From Coniochaeta sp. PMI_546 (Eukaryota; Ascomycota; Sordariomycetes; Coniochaetales; Coniochaetaceae): 64,000 bases of DNA. The stretch spans positions 3,233,277-3,297,276 of the forward strand of contig MU271143.1 of NCBI GenBank assembly GCA_021432605.1, read 5' to 3'. Both the position numbers and the translations under genes were made by a program. Each line of letters starts with the position of its first letter. Within the stretch, counting starts at the first letter, position 1. Under the pieces are notes generated by a model. The model did no database searches, was not told the origin of the DNA, and saw nothing but the letters and a program-made list of their open reading frames with translations. Positions 43,597 to 54,200 of the stretch are shown piece by piece.

Positions 43597-46500
43597 CTAC
43601 CTCAGGTCCGCCGGAGTCAGCGCCTGCACCATACTCGTGCCCTCGCTGAACCTCGTCCGGAAGATCCTGTTCGCGTTCTGGAACATGCCGTCCTTCAGAC
43701 TGACCACGATGAACTGCGAGCCCTTGAAGCGCGTCTTGATCAGCCGCCCGATGTTCTGCGTGTGCGACAGATCCAGCGCCGCGTCCACCTCGTCGAGGAT
43801 GTACATGGGCGCCGGCTTGAACTGCAGCAGCGCCATGATGAGCGACAGGGCGATGAGTGACCTGTGTGTGTGTGACACGTTAGTCTTCCCAACCAACAAC
43901 AAACACCATGGGGTCCAAAAATAAAAATAAAAAATATTACTGACCTCTGCCCGCCACTCAACTCGGTCAGGCTCTGCTTCCACACTTTACCCAGACACAC
44001 CTTGACCTCCAACCCGTCACTGATAGTCTTGCCCTCGGGCGGATCCAGCTTCGCAAAACTCCCAGGTAGCAACTCGTTAAAGATCTGCCCAAAGTCGGCA
44101 TTGACCTTGCTCCACGTCTCGTGCAGCGCCTTCTTCTTGTAGTCGTCCAGGCTGACGATCGTCTCCTCGATCTTGCGCTTGTCCCGCACCACCGTCTTCA
44201 TCATGTGCTTGAGCGCCGCCTCCTTCTTCTCGTTCTGCTCGATCGACGACATCACCTTGTAGTTGACCTTCTTCCTCATCCCCTGGCTGCGCTCCCGCAG
44301 CTTGTGCAGCGTCGACTTGCACTCCCCCATGTTCTGCCCCTCAAAGTCGTACGCCGTGCCCGCCCGCCCGAACTGCTCCCTCGCCTCGGCGATCCATTCG
44401 TGCTCCCGCTCCAGGTGCGCCGCCGCCGCCGCCGCGCTCTGCTGCTCCTTGTGGAACCGCTCGATCTGGTGGCCCAGCTTCTGCATCTCGAGCCCCTCCT
44501 CCGCTATCCGCGCGTTCTTGGACCGCGTCGCCTCCTCGAGCGCCCGCAGCTCAGAGTCGAAGACGTGCAGCTTCTGCCGCTCCTCGTCCAGGGCCGCGTT
44601 GGCGGCGTCGTGCGTCTCCCTGAGCGAGGCTTGCTGCCGGAGGAGGTCGGCGATCTCGTCCTGCTGGGCCTTGATCGCCAGGTCGATCTCCTGCAGCTGC
44701 TCCCTGGCCGCGGCAAGGTCTCCGGAGACCTGTTCCGAGTCGAGCTGCGCGCCCTGGAGCTCCTTCTGCAGCGTCTTGTTGGAGGCCGTCATCTTGACCA
44801 GCGCGGCGCGGAGCTTGTCGAGCGAGCCCTGGAGCTCGATGAGCTTGCCGTCCTTGTTGTTGTCGAAGTCCTTCATGTCCTTCTCGATCCGCTTGACGTC
44901 CGCGCTGGCTTCGGCCTGTCGCTTCTTGGCCTCGGCCGAGTCGGTCTTGAGCTGGGCGATGGCGGACTTCATGTTCTCCACCTCCTGGATGATGGACGAC
45001 GACGAGTTGCCGCTGATCTGCTCCTCGGCCAGCTTGATCTCGTGGGCCTTGAGGTCCAGCTCCTGCTTGATCTTGCGGGCCTGGTCGAGCTTGGACTTCT
45101 CCCTGGCGATCGTGCCCTGGATGTGATGGAGGGACGCCTCGGCCTCCTTCAGCTGGCGCGTGATCTCGTTGAGCTTCTGCAGGGTGACCAGAACGCCGCT
45201 CGAGTTCGGCGAACTGCCTCCCGACAGGGTACCAGACGGATCGTACGCGTCTCCCTCGAGGGTGATGCTCCTCATCCGCACATTCGGATCAAAAGTAACC
45301 CTCTTTGCCGTGTCTGCATCGGCACAGATGAGCGTGTTGCCGAAAACAAAGTCCATCGCAGACGCGACTTCGTCGTCGTAGCCCACAAGACTCAGCGCGA
45401 GATCGACCTTGCCCGGCGCGATCCTCTGCGCCGTGGCGATCGTCTGTGCCGAAGCACGGAAGGCGGCAATCTTGTTGAGCGGGATGATGGTCACGCGCTT
45501 GCGCAGCCGGCCGCCCTGCAGCAGCTGCGTGCCGGTCACTTCCGTGTCGACGACGACGTTGTATAGCCGGCCGCCGGCGCAGATCTCCAGCGCCGTGCCG
45601 GCTGCCGTGTGCTCCTTGTCAAGAGTAAAAAGCTGCGCCACCAGACCCTTGACCTTGGACCTGTCAAAGTTCGGCGTCGGGTCCGAGTAGTTGAAGTCGA
45701 TGTTCGCGACCTTGCGCTTCAGCGCGTCGGACTCCTGCCGCAGACTCCTGACTTTCTGTTGCAGGGTGCTCTCCTCCCTGTACATCTCCTCCTCGGTACC
45801 AGGTTGGAAGCCCAACTTGCCGAGCTCCTTTTCGAGCTTCTGGGCCTGCGACTTCAAGCCCTCGAGGTCCTTCAGCAGACCGGCATTCTGCTCCTTGGCC
45901 TTTTTGGCACGCGGCTCCTCCTCCTTGATCCGCTTCTCCAGATGCGCAATCTTGATCTTGGCTTGCTCCTGTTCCGTGACAGCGGCAGTAGCCCTGTTCC
46001 GCGCGTCTTGCAGCTGGCCTTGGTATCCGTTCTCCTGGCCTTCCTTGGATGCAACGCCGGTCTGCAGCGTCTGCAGAAGCTCCTCTTTGGCTTCGGCGTC
46101 CCGGCTCATCTTCTCGAGATCTTCCTTGGATGCGTCGTACTTGGCCTTGATCTTTTCGTAGGCGGTCGTGCTCTTCTTCAGGGCGGCTTCGAGCTCGGCG
46201 ACGCTCTTCTCGCCGGCCAGCCGTCGCTCCTGCTCCTCGGCCATGCTGGTCTTCTTCAGATCCATCACGGTCGCCAGCCGGACAAGTTCGTTGCTGTGCT
46301 TCTTCACCGCATCCTCGAGCGCCTGCGCCTTGCCTCCCTTGCGCAGCTCCTTGTCGCGCTGGGACTTGACCCTCTGCACGTCCTCCTCGAGATGTGATAT
46401 CTCGCTCTTCAACCTCGCGGCCGAGTCCTCGAGATCCTTCTGCCGCTGCTTCTTGGCCTCGAGATCCGCTGCCGACTGCTGGAGCTTCTCTTGGGCCCTG

Positions 46501-47345
46501 ACATAGTCGTGCGCGACCACCACCCTCGTCAGCCGCTCCAGATCGTTCTGCATCTGCTGGTAATCCAGAAAGGCCCTCTTGTCCGTCCGCAGCTTCTCAA
46601 GCGCGGGCTCAATCTCCTCGCGCAGGAGGTCCTGTATCTCGCGCAGCTTCATGTCCTTCTTGGCCATCGTCTTGAGCGCCTTGTCCCTCCTGTCCTCAAA
46701 CATGCGCGTGCCGGCCGCCTCCTCGATCATGGCCAGTATCTCGACGGCTTTCATGTTGAGCACCTTTGTGATGCGCCCCTGCATGATGAGGAAGTTTGGG
46801 TTGTTGATGTTGAGCTGGACGCTCTGGAAGAGGTTCTGCACCGTCTGCTGCTGCGCCCTGTGGCCGTTGATGAGGTACTTGCTCGTGCCGCCCAGGACAA
46901 TCTGTCTGGTGACGGAGATGGTGGCGTAGTCGTCGAAGCCGATGGGCGATGTGGACTTGTCGCGGTTGTCGAAGACGATGGTCACGGAGGCCTTGGTGAC
47001 GCCGGCCTGGCCGCGCTTGTAGATCAGGTCCTGCAGGTTCTGGGCGCGGACGGTGGACATGTTTGTTATGCCGAGGACGAAGCAGATGGCGTCGAGGATG
47101 TTGGATTTGCCGGAGCCGTTGAGGCCGGTGATGGAGTTGAAGGATTCGTCCCTGCGGACTTGTTAGCTGTTTCCTCCCTGTGGTTTGTGCCACGGGGCTT
47201 GAGGGTGGTTACTTACCATCCTGAGATGACCGTTCGTACGGCATATGATTTGAAGCCCTGCGCGCGCACATGTTAGTATGCCTCGGGATTCATGGTTTTA
47301 GGATGTCAGAGAACGTACATCGATAATCACTTCAGTGACCCTCAT
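43597..47345 (-). CDS. smc2: Structural maintenance of chromosomes protein 2 (condensin subunit Smc2)
   Basis: ATPase arm of condensin, paired with Smc4 in mitotic chromosome compaction. Exons 47319-47345, 47217-47257, 43945-47151 and 43597-43861 sum to 3540 nt, 1179 residues, exactly the family size. N-terminal head: [19 protein letters not shown], Walker [10 protein letters not shown] (32-40), then [20 protein letters not shown] and [20 protein letters not shown]. Long coiled coils flank a hinge at about 515-665 ([11 protein letters not shown] through [16 protein letters not shown]). C-terminal head: signature LSGGQRSL, spanning the last intron, then [20 protein letters not shown] (Walker B) and [20 protein letters not shown]. 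Introns 1 and 2 are close to the start, and the last one splits the signature motif at the Arg codon. Confidence 0.96.
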
Positions 47346-48604
47346 TTTGGCGGTGTTGGGGTCTGTCCCTTTCTCCGGTATGGTCGTGGTCAACCGGTTG
47401 TCGATATACGGTTGTTGGAGCTGCGACAAGACGCGGTTGCTGTCGCGCTTTTGCAGAAAGTGGTTTATTGATTGTTTACTTGGAATAAGAGCACACTGTG
47501 GGGTAAGGTGGGGGATGCAGGGGGTCTGTGCATCCGGCTTAGTCATCTCTTGGCTCAGTGTACTGCGTCCTGTGATCTTCCTTGAGTAAGTACATGAGGT
47601 ATGGAAGGTACTTTAGCCACGTGTAAACATATATCATTCTCTGTCACGGAAAGAACGATGAGCAGAGTAAAGACCATATCATTATTAGCATTGTATATCA
47701 CATTCCGCTGTCTGTCTGTTTTCTTCCATATGTATCTTAAGGTAAGGTAGACGGGATCAAGTCGGTAGCGAACGAGTCCGAGTACAGCTTGTCTGTACTC
47801 TCGATCTTTGCTTGGCCCTGTACTGATAAGAAAAAGAACTCAAGCCGGAACATCTGGGACAGAATCAATCGATATATATCGTTCTACACCAGAGATGCTT
47901 CTGCCACAGAGAGGTCTCAACATTGTTGCCTGTGGTGTTTGTGACATTTAATTTACCATGGCAAGTCCTTGACCTGCTATCTGAGTGCTCAGTGAGGTGG
48001 GCTTTGAAGTGACAGGGTATCGCCAAATGTCGACGATGATTGGCTTGACGCCGCGCCGAAACGAGCGAACGCAAGGACCGGTGCCACCGTTCCCGCCGGG
48101 ATGCCGCTGGCTGGTTGAGCTAGACTAGAGGTAAGGTACCTGCTAACAGCCCACAGTGTCCAGCAACCTCGAGGGATACGTATCTGGTCCGTATTCCATC
48201 ATCCCTCTCTCTCTCTGCCGAACCTTAAACGCACATCTGGCCTGCGATCAGCTTCGATCCTTTTTTTTTTGTGTAATTACAGAGTCTCATGTCTGCTCCA
48301 GTTGTGTCATTCTCACCACGAGAATTGCGTACTTCAAACGAGCCTGGACGAACAAAAGCCGCCAATTCCGTCATCCACTAAGGCTCCCTTGTTTCTCGCA
48401 GCTTGACCGATCACCGAATCACGCAACAGGCGAAACTCGACGCTCTCCTGCCCATCTCGAAGCAGGCCATTGTCTGTCAAACCACAACACCTCATCTCCC
48501 AATGCCGATAAGCCCTGTCTGATGCTTCCTCTATTGACACCAAGCCGCCATCGCCGCTTAGCTGCGTCGAGGTCCTCCTCCCCCTCCACCTCAACCTCAT
48601 CATA
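47346..48604. other. Divergent intergenic region, smc2 / LysM gene
   Basis: 1.26 kb holding two promoters. A run of ten T lies at 48261-48270. A C/T-rich stretch (48180-48600) precedes the LysM start codon. No gene supported. Confidence 0.45.
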
Positions 48605-50584
48605 ATGCCAGAGCCACCATCATCAAACCAAGCCCTGCAACGCACCATCTCCTCCTCCGGCCTGGCCCCCGACACCTCCGCCAGCTCGTCCACCACCGTT
48701 CGCCCCCGCAACCGCCGCCCGGTAGCGTCCAATGCCACATCCCTCCTGTCCACACCCAGCGGATCTCCTAGTCGCGGTGCAAGTCCGATTCCGAGTGCGC
48801 GGATAGGTTCCGTGACAGGGCGGAACAATGCCAGCGTCGCGAGAGCAGGTAGTCCTGCCTCGTCGAGTGGAGGGCTCGGACAAGGAGTATCGTCGTGGGC
48901 GGCGCCGACGTGGTCATCCCTACAGGGTCTAGCGAGTTCCCTCCTCGGAGGGACGACAGGGGGTGCAAATGGAGCCGATGACGACAGGAAGGATGGTCGC
49001 GGTAAGACCAGGGCAAGCAGCAGGAAGACATCTAGTCTAGCTGGCAGGAGAACAGCTTCGGGGCTCGGAACCGGCCCGGCCGCGTCGGGGACATGGGGCC
49101 CCGAACCGCCCGATACGAAGCCGCGACTCAACGACGTCGCAGCCGGGTCCCTGGCCGAAAGAGAAGCGAGGCTGAAAGCTATGAAGACGGCTAGTGTGCT
49201 TCAGTCTCACGAAGGCGTCAATGGCGGGCTAGACGTGTCGGGCAGGTTCAAGAAGAGGAGGTCGGACGAGGATCTACAAGGCAGCAGTGCGGCGCAGAGT
49301 GAGGAAACGGAGGAGCACCTGGTCTACATACACCACGTCCAACCAAGCGACACATACGCCGGCATTGTGCTAAAATACAGATGTCGCGAAGACGCCTTCC
49401 GAAAAGCCAACGGCTTGTGGTCACGAGACAACACCTACATCCAGGTACGGAAGTGGCTCGCCCTGCCCGTCGACGCGTGCGAGATCCGCGGCCGGCCTTG
49501 CGAGCCACCATCATACTACAACAGCAACCACGTCGATCTCCTCGCGCCGACGCCAGACGCCACAGCCCAAGACGACCCGTTCTCCACCGGCAAGACACCC
49601 GAGCACAACCAATCAAACCACACAACCGACGAAGACCGACCCTGGACACACGTACGATGGGTAACCATAGACAACTTCACCACGCCAGTCGAGATAGCCC
49701 GCGTGCCACGCAAAGCACTCGGCTACTTCCCTCCGCGGCGGAAGAAGAGCCTGCACACCGTGTCCAGCCTCTCCACCCCGCGCGGATCGCTGGACGTGCC
49801 CTCCATAACCCTCGGCTCGGACGCACCAGACCACGCCCAGAGCCCGGCCAGCACCACCACCACCTCCCGGCGCGCCAGCATGCTGAGCGCCACCGCCGCC
49901 GGCCCCCGCAGCGTGGGCGACCTCGACAACCCGCACCGGCCGGCCTGGATGCGGCGGCCGGGCGGGGTGGGATCGCTGCACGGCAGGGTGCGCGGGCCGG
50001 AGAGGGACTACTTCAACTCGTGGACCAGGAAGCACCTCCCCGGGCTGAACATCGAGAGCCTGCCGTCCATGTCGGTCATGGGCTCCGAGAGCGCCAGGTT
50101 CGGCTTCGACGACGTCGGGGTTGGCGGCGGCGGCGACCCCCCCGCGCTGTCGGCGGGGATCGTGGAGAGTCCGTTCGAGGACGGCAGGGAGGTCGAGAGC
50201 GCCTCGCGCGGGGGCAACGCGTCCGGCAACGGGCTGGACAAGGCTGCTGCTGCGGTGGAGACTTGGTTGAGGGGTGCGTTTGCCAAGATGCCTCCTGGCA
50301 CGCCGGTGCTGGGGCCGAGGGGAAGGGGTCACGGCGGGGGACAACACCAGGGGCAGAGCCTGGGGCAGGTGGAGGGCGATCTGATCGAGCTTACGGACAC
50401 GAATAGCGATGACGGGCGCGCTGGGGGCGGTGCGCTGGTGGATCTGCTGGACTCGAGCCTGCTGAGCTCGGGGGTGGTTCTTGGGTCTTCGGGCAGGAGG
50501 GGTGAGGGCGATGGCAGCGGCGGTGGTGGTGGCGTGAGAGGGAGGGGTGTGAGTGCTGCTGGTAAGGGGAAGAAGGCTGATTAG
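48605..50584 (+). CDS. Intracellular LysM-domain protein
   Basis: Single-exon gene, 659 residues, no signal peptide and no membrane helix. Residues 1-230 are disordered, Ser/Gly-rich. One LysM-like unit lies at about 239-290: YIHHVQPSDTYAGIVLKYRC then AFRKANGLWSRDNTYIQVRK and WLALPVDAC. A conserved flanking block is RPWTHVRWVTIDNFTTPVEI then ARVPRKALGYFPPRRKKS. The distal part has YFNSWTRKHLPGLNIESLP, and GLDKAAAAVETWLRGAFAKM, an amphipathic helix. The tail is Gly-rich. Secreted LysM effectors bind chitin; intracellular fungal LysM proteins of this layout are poorly characterised and may act as protein or membrane adaptors. The ATG at 48605 directly follows a pyrimidine-rich leader. Function not inferred. 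Confidence 0.85.
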   Translation: MPEPPSSNQALQRTISSSGLAPDTSASSSTTVRPRNRRPVASNATSLLSTPSGSPSRGASPIPSARIGSVTGRNNASVARAGSPASSSGGLGQGVSSWAAPTWSSLQGLASSLLGGTTGGANGADDDRKDGRGKTRASSRKTSSLAGRRTASGLGTGPAASGTWGPEPPDTKPRLNDVAAGSLAEREARLKAMKTASVLQSHEGVNGGLDVSGRFKKRRSDEDLQGSSAAQSEETEEHLVYIHHVQPSDTYAGIVLKYRCREDAFRKANGLWSRDNTYIQVRKWLALPVDACEIRGRPCEPPSYYNSNHVDLLAPTPDATAQDDPFSTGKTPEHNQSNHTTDEDRPWTHVRWVTIDNFTTPVEIARVPRKALGYFPPRRKKSLHTVSSLSTPRGSLDVPSITLGSDAPDHAQSPASTTTTSRRASMLSATAAGPRSVGDLDNPHRPAWMRRPGGVGSLHGRVRGPERDYFNSWTRKHLPGLNIESLPSMSVMGSESARFGFDDVGVGGGGDPPALSAGIVESPFEDGREVESASRGGNASGNGLDKAAAAVETWLRGAFAKMPPGTPVLGPRGRGHGGGQHQGQSLGQVEGDLIELTDTNSDDGRAGGGALVDLLDSSLLSSGVVLGSSGRRGEGDGSGGGGGVRGRGVSAAGKGKKAD

Positions 50585-51202
50585 CCCTTTCTGGCGCGGT
50601 GATGCTATCTTTGAACTTGGCTGGGCTTATTGAGCGGGGAGGATGTGATATCCATGCATGTTGAACGTCCTCGACAGTGGGACATGGCGTTTAGGGAAGG
50701 GTTATGGTGCCCCCTTGTTTACCGTATCCGGGGGGGGGGAGGCATGCTGATTTGGGCTGGGCTTAGCAGCGGCCAGTCATATTTATTTAGACCTTTTTTT
50801 GGCAACCTACAATCACATTGGAGTTCCTTTTGTTTTATATAACACTCATCCGTTCAGAATTGTACTGGAGGTTAAACTGTATGGCGTCCTTTGCCGTTGC
50901 TAGATGCGAGAGAGCTGCCCTCGAGCTTCGAGATTGTGACAGCTGTGACACTAGTGACATGCCCCACTCTGTTATGTCCGATCAAGGCCGGGAGTTACCT
51001 CCCCCTGATCACTAAGCCTGGGCTAAAACTGTGACTCCCAAACCAGGGGCTGCTGCCGTTTATAACGGTTTTAAAGGGACATTCAATTCGTGAAACACCA
51101 CGACATTTCACCATGAAGACGGCCAATTATCGGTAGAATTTGCTGGGTTAGCAGCTAGACTATGAGATATAACCTTACATCAAACATACAGTGAATGAAA
51201 AC
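50585..51202. other. Intergenic region, LysM to MOSC gene
   Basis: 618 bp between two co-directional genes. A short G-run (about 50731-50739) is present. No gene. Confidence 0.45.
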
Positions 51203-52686
51203 ATGGAATCCACAAGTGTGTCCGGCTCAGGCTCGGCCATCGACGGCGCCGGCATCTTCCTCGTCCTCGTCACAGTGGCCGTCTTCTTCATCCCCATATT
51301 CATTCTCTTCCCCCCAGTCCCGCCGTCACAGAGCGAGGCCCTCGCCCAGACGCACGTCAAGATCGGTCTGGACCGGTCCAAGTCCAACTTGTTGAAGAAG
51401 AAGAAGAAGAAGAACCTGTCATCCAGGACGACGACGACGGCAAACCCCACCGTCCAGAGCCTGTGGATCTACCCCGTCAAGTCGTGCGCCGGCATCGAGC
51501 TCTCCCGCAGCAAGGTCCTCCCCCAGGGACTGGAGTTCGACAGGCTATTCACCTTTGCGCAGCTCAAGAGCCCGTTTCCCGCCCGCTCGGACGAGTCCCG
51601 GGGCGGCGAGAAGGCGGAGCACACCTGGCACTTCATCACGCAGAGACAGTTCCCGCTGCTGGCCACCGTGAAGGTCGAGCTGTACGTCCCGGACGCCAGT
51701 CGCAAGCCCCGTGACGGAGAGGAGGAGGCGTCGGGGGAGAGCTTCGTCATCCTCCGGTTTCCCTGGCGCGAGCGCGGCTTGGCTGGCGTGCTGGCCACGG
51801 CGGCGGCCAAGCTGCGCGGCGGGCTGGGGGCGAGGGCGGAGAGGGAGATCCTGCTGCCTGTGGCTTTCCCGTCGGAGGCGGAGATTAAGGAGAGGTGGTA
51901 CGACTGGGAGAAGGTGACGATCTGGAAGGAGACGGTGGAGGCGCTGAATATGGCGGAGGAGCTGCCGGAGGAGCTGAGGCTGTACCTCGGGGTCAGCAAT
52001 AAGCTGGGCTTGTTCAGGGTCGACCCGGGGAGGTTGAGGGAGGTGACCAGGTGTGCGCCGAGGAAGGAAGAGGCGGGCTATCAGCCTGTAACTGGGTTTC
52101 AGGATGCGTACCCTTTGCACTTGATGAACTTGAACAGTGTGAAGGATCTGGAGGGGAAGATTGGCAAGATTGAGGGGCTGGAAGAGTTGGATGCTAGGAG
52201 GTTCAGGGCGAATATTTTTGGTGAGTCCCTCTACTGCGTGCGAGTTTGAACAGAGGCTGACGGGGGATGTTTAGTTGATGGCGCGAAGGCGTACGACGAG
52301 GATGAGTGGAAGGCGGTGCGGTTTACATCGTTCGGGAAGTCAGCGGAATCACCACAGGGATCATCGCACTTTCATGTGTCCTGTCGGACCGTCAGGTGAG
52401 TCCCTCTTGAACGCAGGGTGGAAATTACCTACTGACAGGCAGGATCAGGTGCAAAATGCCCAACGTTGATCAGGACAGCGGCGTCCGACATCCGGTCGAG
52501 CCAGACAGGTCGCTGAGGAAGCATCGCGAGGTGGACGAGGGCGCGCCGCATATGGGCTGCTTAGGAGTGCAGATGACACCTCTCTTCGAAAAGACGAGCG
52601 ATCCCGAGGCTATGGAGAGCTGGGTCGAGGTCGGCATGGATGTGGAGGTGCTTGAGCGGGGGGACCACCGCTATATCAAGCAGTAA
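51203..52686 (+). CDS. MOSC-domain protein, membrane-anchored (mARC-like)
   Basis: Molybdenum-cofactor sulfurase C-terminal-type protein, related to mitochondrial amidoxime-reducing components. Exons 51203-52220, 52275-52395 and 52443-52686 give 460 residues. A single N-terminal membrane helix (IFLVLVTVAVFFIPIFILF, about 18-36) is followed by a Lys-rich stretch. The MOSC N-terminal beta-barrel starts TVQSLWIYPVKSCAGIELSR and has GLEFDRLFTFAQ. The MOSC domain is in the C-terminal half: GYQPVTGFQDAYPLHLMNL, LDARRFRANIF, and FHVSCRTVRIRCKMPNVDQD with the conserved Cys expected to coordinate molybdenum. Splicing restores F-VDGAKAYDEDEW and CRTV-RIRCKMPNVD. The start is ATG 51203; the open frame extends to a GTG upstream. 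N-anchored topology fits an outer mitochondrial or ER membrane protein facing the cytosol (inference). Confidence 0.9.
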
Positions 52687-53160
52687 CGATGTGATGGGTA
52701 CTCACACACCTGTACGGCTGCACGTTCGACGACGGAGACTGCTCCTCCGGTCGGTCTCGGAATTAGAGTACCATGAACGCATAAGCAGTCGAGAGACGTC
52801 GAGGTTGATGAGCAGACAAGAAGCAAGAACATGTTGCACTGCGTGACATATCTTCTATATCCGCTCTTACGGTTGCAATCAAGCGACAGCATGAGTAACT
52901 TAACGCAAGCTGAATCGACCCTCCTTCCTTGGCCCATTATACCTTGCAGGCATGCGTTGTCGTGTAAGAGGGAAAAAGAGAGTTGTGACTGGAGCGTTTA
53001 ACACGATGAACATCTATAAAGCGTTTTCGGTTTTGTCCAGCAGGAGTGTAAAGATAACTAAACGATCTTGGTACTCATCCAGGAGCCCGTGTAACCTATC
53101 CGATAAACAGTGAAACAAGAATGTCAAATTGCGTTGGTTCCATTAACTGAAAGATCTAGG
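52687..53160. other. Start of the gene-poor region
   Basis: 3' flank of the MOSC gene. No feature seen. Confidence 0.4.
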
Positions 53161-53164
53161 ATCT

Positions 53165-54200
53165 TGGTCCCCTTCATTGCGATCCTTCTTTTTGTTCTCG
53201 GACCAGCATGAACTTGTCTTGAGGCAGCAGCGCCTTTATGAACCCGGTGAAGTTCTCAAGAAGTTCAGAGCGCCAGTACTCAATCTTCTGGCCCACTAGA
53301 TCACCTCCGTAGGCCAACCTCGTCAGTAAAACACCACCTTCTTACACCTTGCGTTGGTGGTCCGTTGATCGACTTCCAGTTGGCTATTTCAAGTACTGTT
53401 ACTCTCGAAGGCAGTATGGTGATCTGCCACGCAAGACAAAAACAGAAAACCAGGTTGGGTTCGGGAGTGATGACGTTCCCGGCTTGAGGAGCTGTCGAAA
53501 GTCATCATGCTAGTAACTAAGACTTGTCTCCGCGCCAGATCTCAACATCGGCTGCCCAGTCAAGCTCGGCGTCTTCGTCATCCGCGATACTCTTCTGCGC
53601 AGGATTCTCGTTTGATGCGGATGTACATACATGGCATTTCTGCCAGGCCATTCAGTCGCCTGCCGTGAGCCTACCATCCACAAAGCTGAGCTTCGACTTC
53701 TCTGCTGTCAGCAACGGATCACTCCGTGACACGCCTCCTCTATCGAGCCGCGACGGCAGGTCTCTGAAGTAGACTATATTTGCAGCGAACCACCGGGAAA
53801 CTGCCGAACCCGGCCCCGGACCCGCGTGTCTACGAAGATACCATACTCCGTCGCCCGTAAACATGTACGGTGCTGGATCCCCGGCGGCGGCGCTGCCCTT
53901 GGCCAGCAGCAATCTCCTGTTCCGATACTCCATATTCGTGTGGGCCTCGCTTTTCTCTGGAGAAGCCTCGTTATCATTTGCGGCAAGCGCTTAGCTCTCG
54001 GGAGTAGGCCCAGTCTCCAAGTCGTTATAGGGCGAAGGCTTGTCGCAAGAAGCGGAAGGCCTCTCGGTGGAAGTGGAACGCTTCTTTGCCTTCCGCAAGG
54101 CTGCCAGTATCGAGGGTATCGTACGCGGTTAGTTCAGATCGACTGTACGGAGCCGGAGAAGGAGGCTGTCTTCAGCGATTCCTCGACGGGTTGACGGGTA
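53165..54200 (-). pseudogene. Interrupted coding relic of unknown family
   Basis: Minus-strand frames have protein-like composition but are broken. From about 53990 down to 53654 one frame reads ALAANDNEASPEKSEAHTN, MEYRNRRLLLAKGSAAAGDP, YMFTGDGVWYLRRHAGPGPG, AVSRWFAANIVYFRDLPSRL. It meets TGA and resumes in the same frame as MAWQKCHVCTSASNENPAQK and ends DAELDWAADVEIWRGDK. A second piece at about 53178-53340 reads GQKIEYWRSELLENFTGFIK and LLPQDKFMLVREQKEGSQ before a stop. Further pieces upstream (EGKEAFHFHREAFRFLRQAF) are in shifted frames. I do not recognise the family. It may be one decayed gene or several. Missed introns could explain some breaks. Confidence 0.35.

Noticed and set aside
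44121-45566. 481-codon plus-strand open frame
   Set aside because: It is the antisense shadow of the smc2 coiled-coil exon, Leu/Arg-rich and without domains; high GC at third positions makes such frames common.
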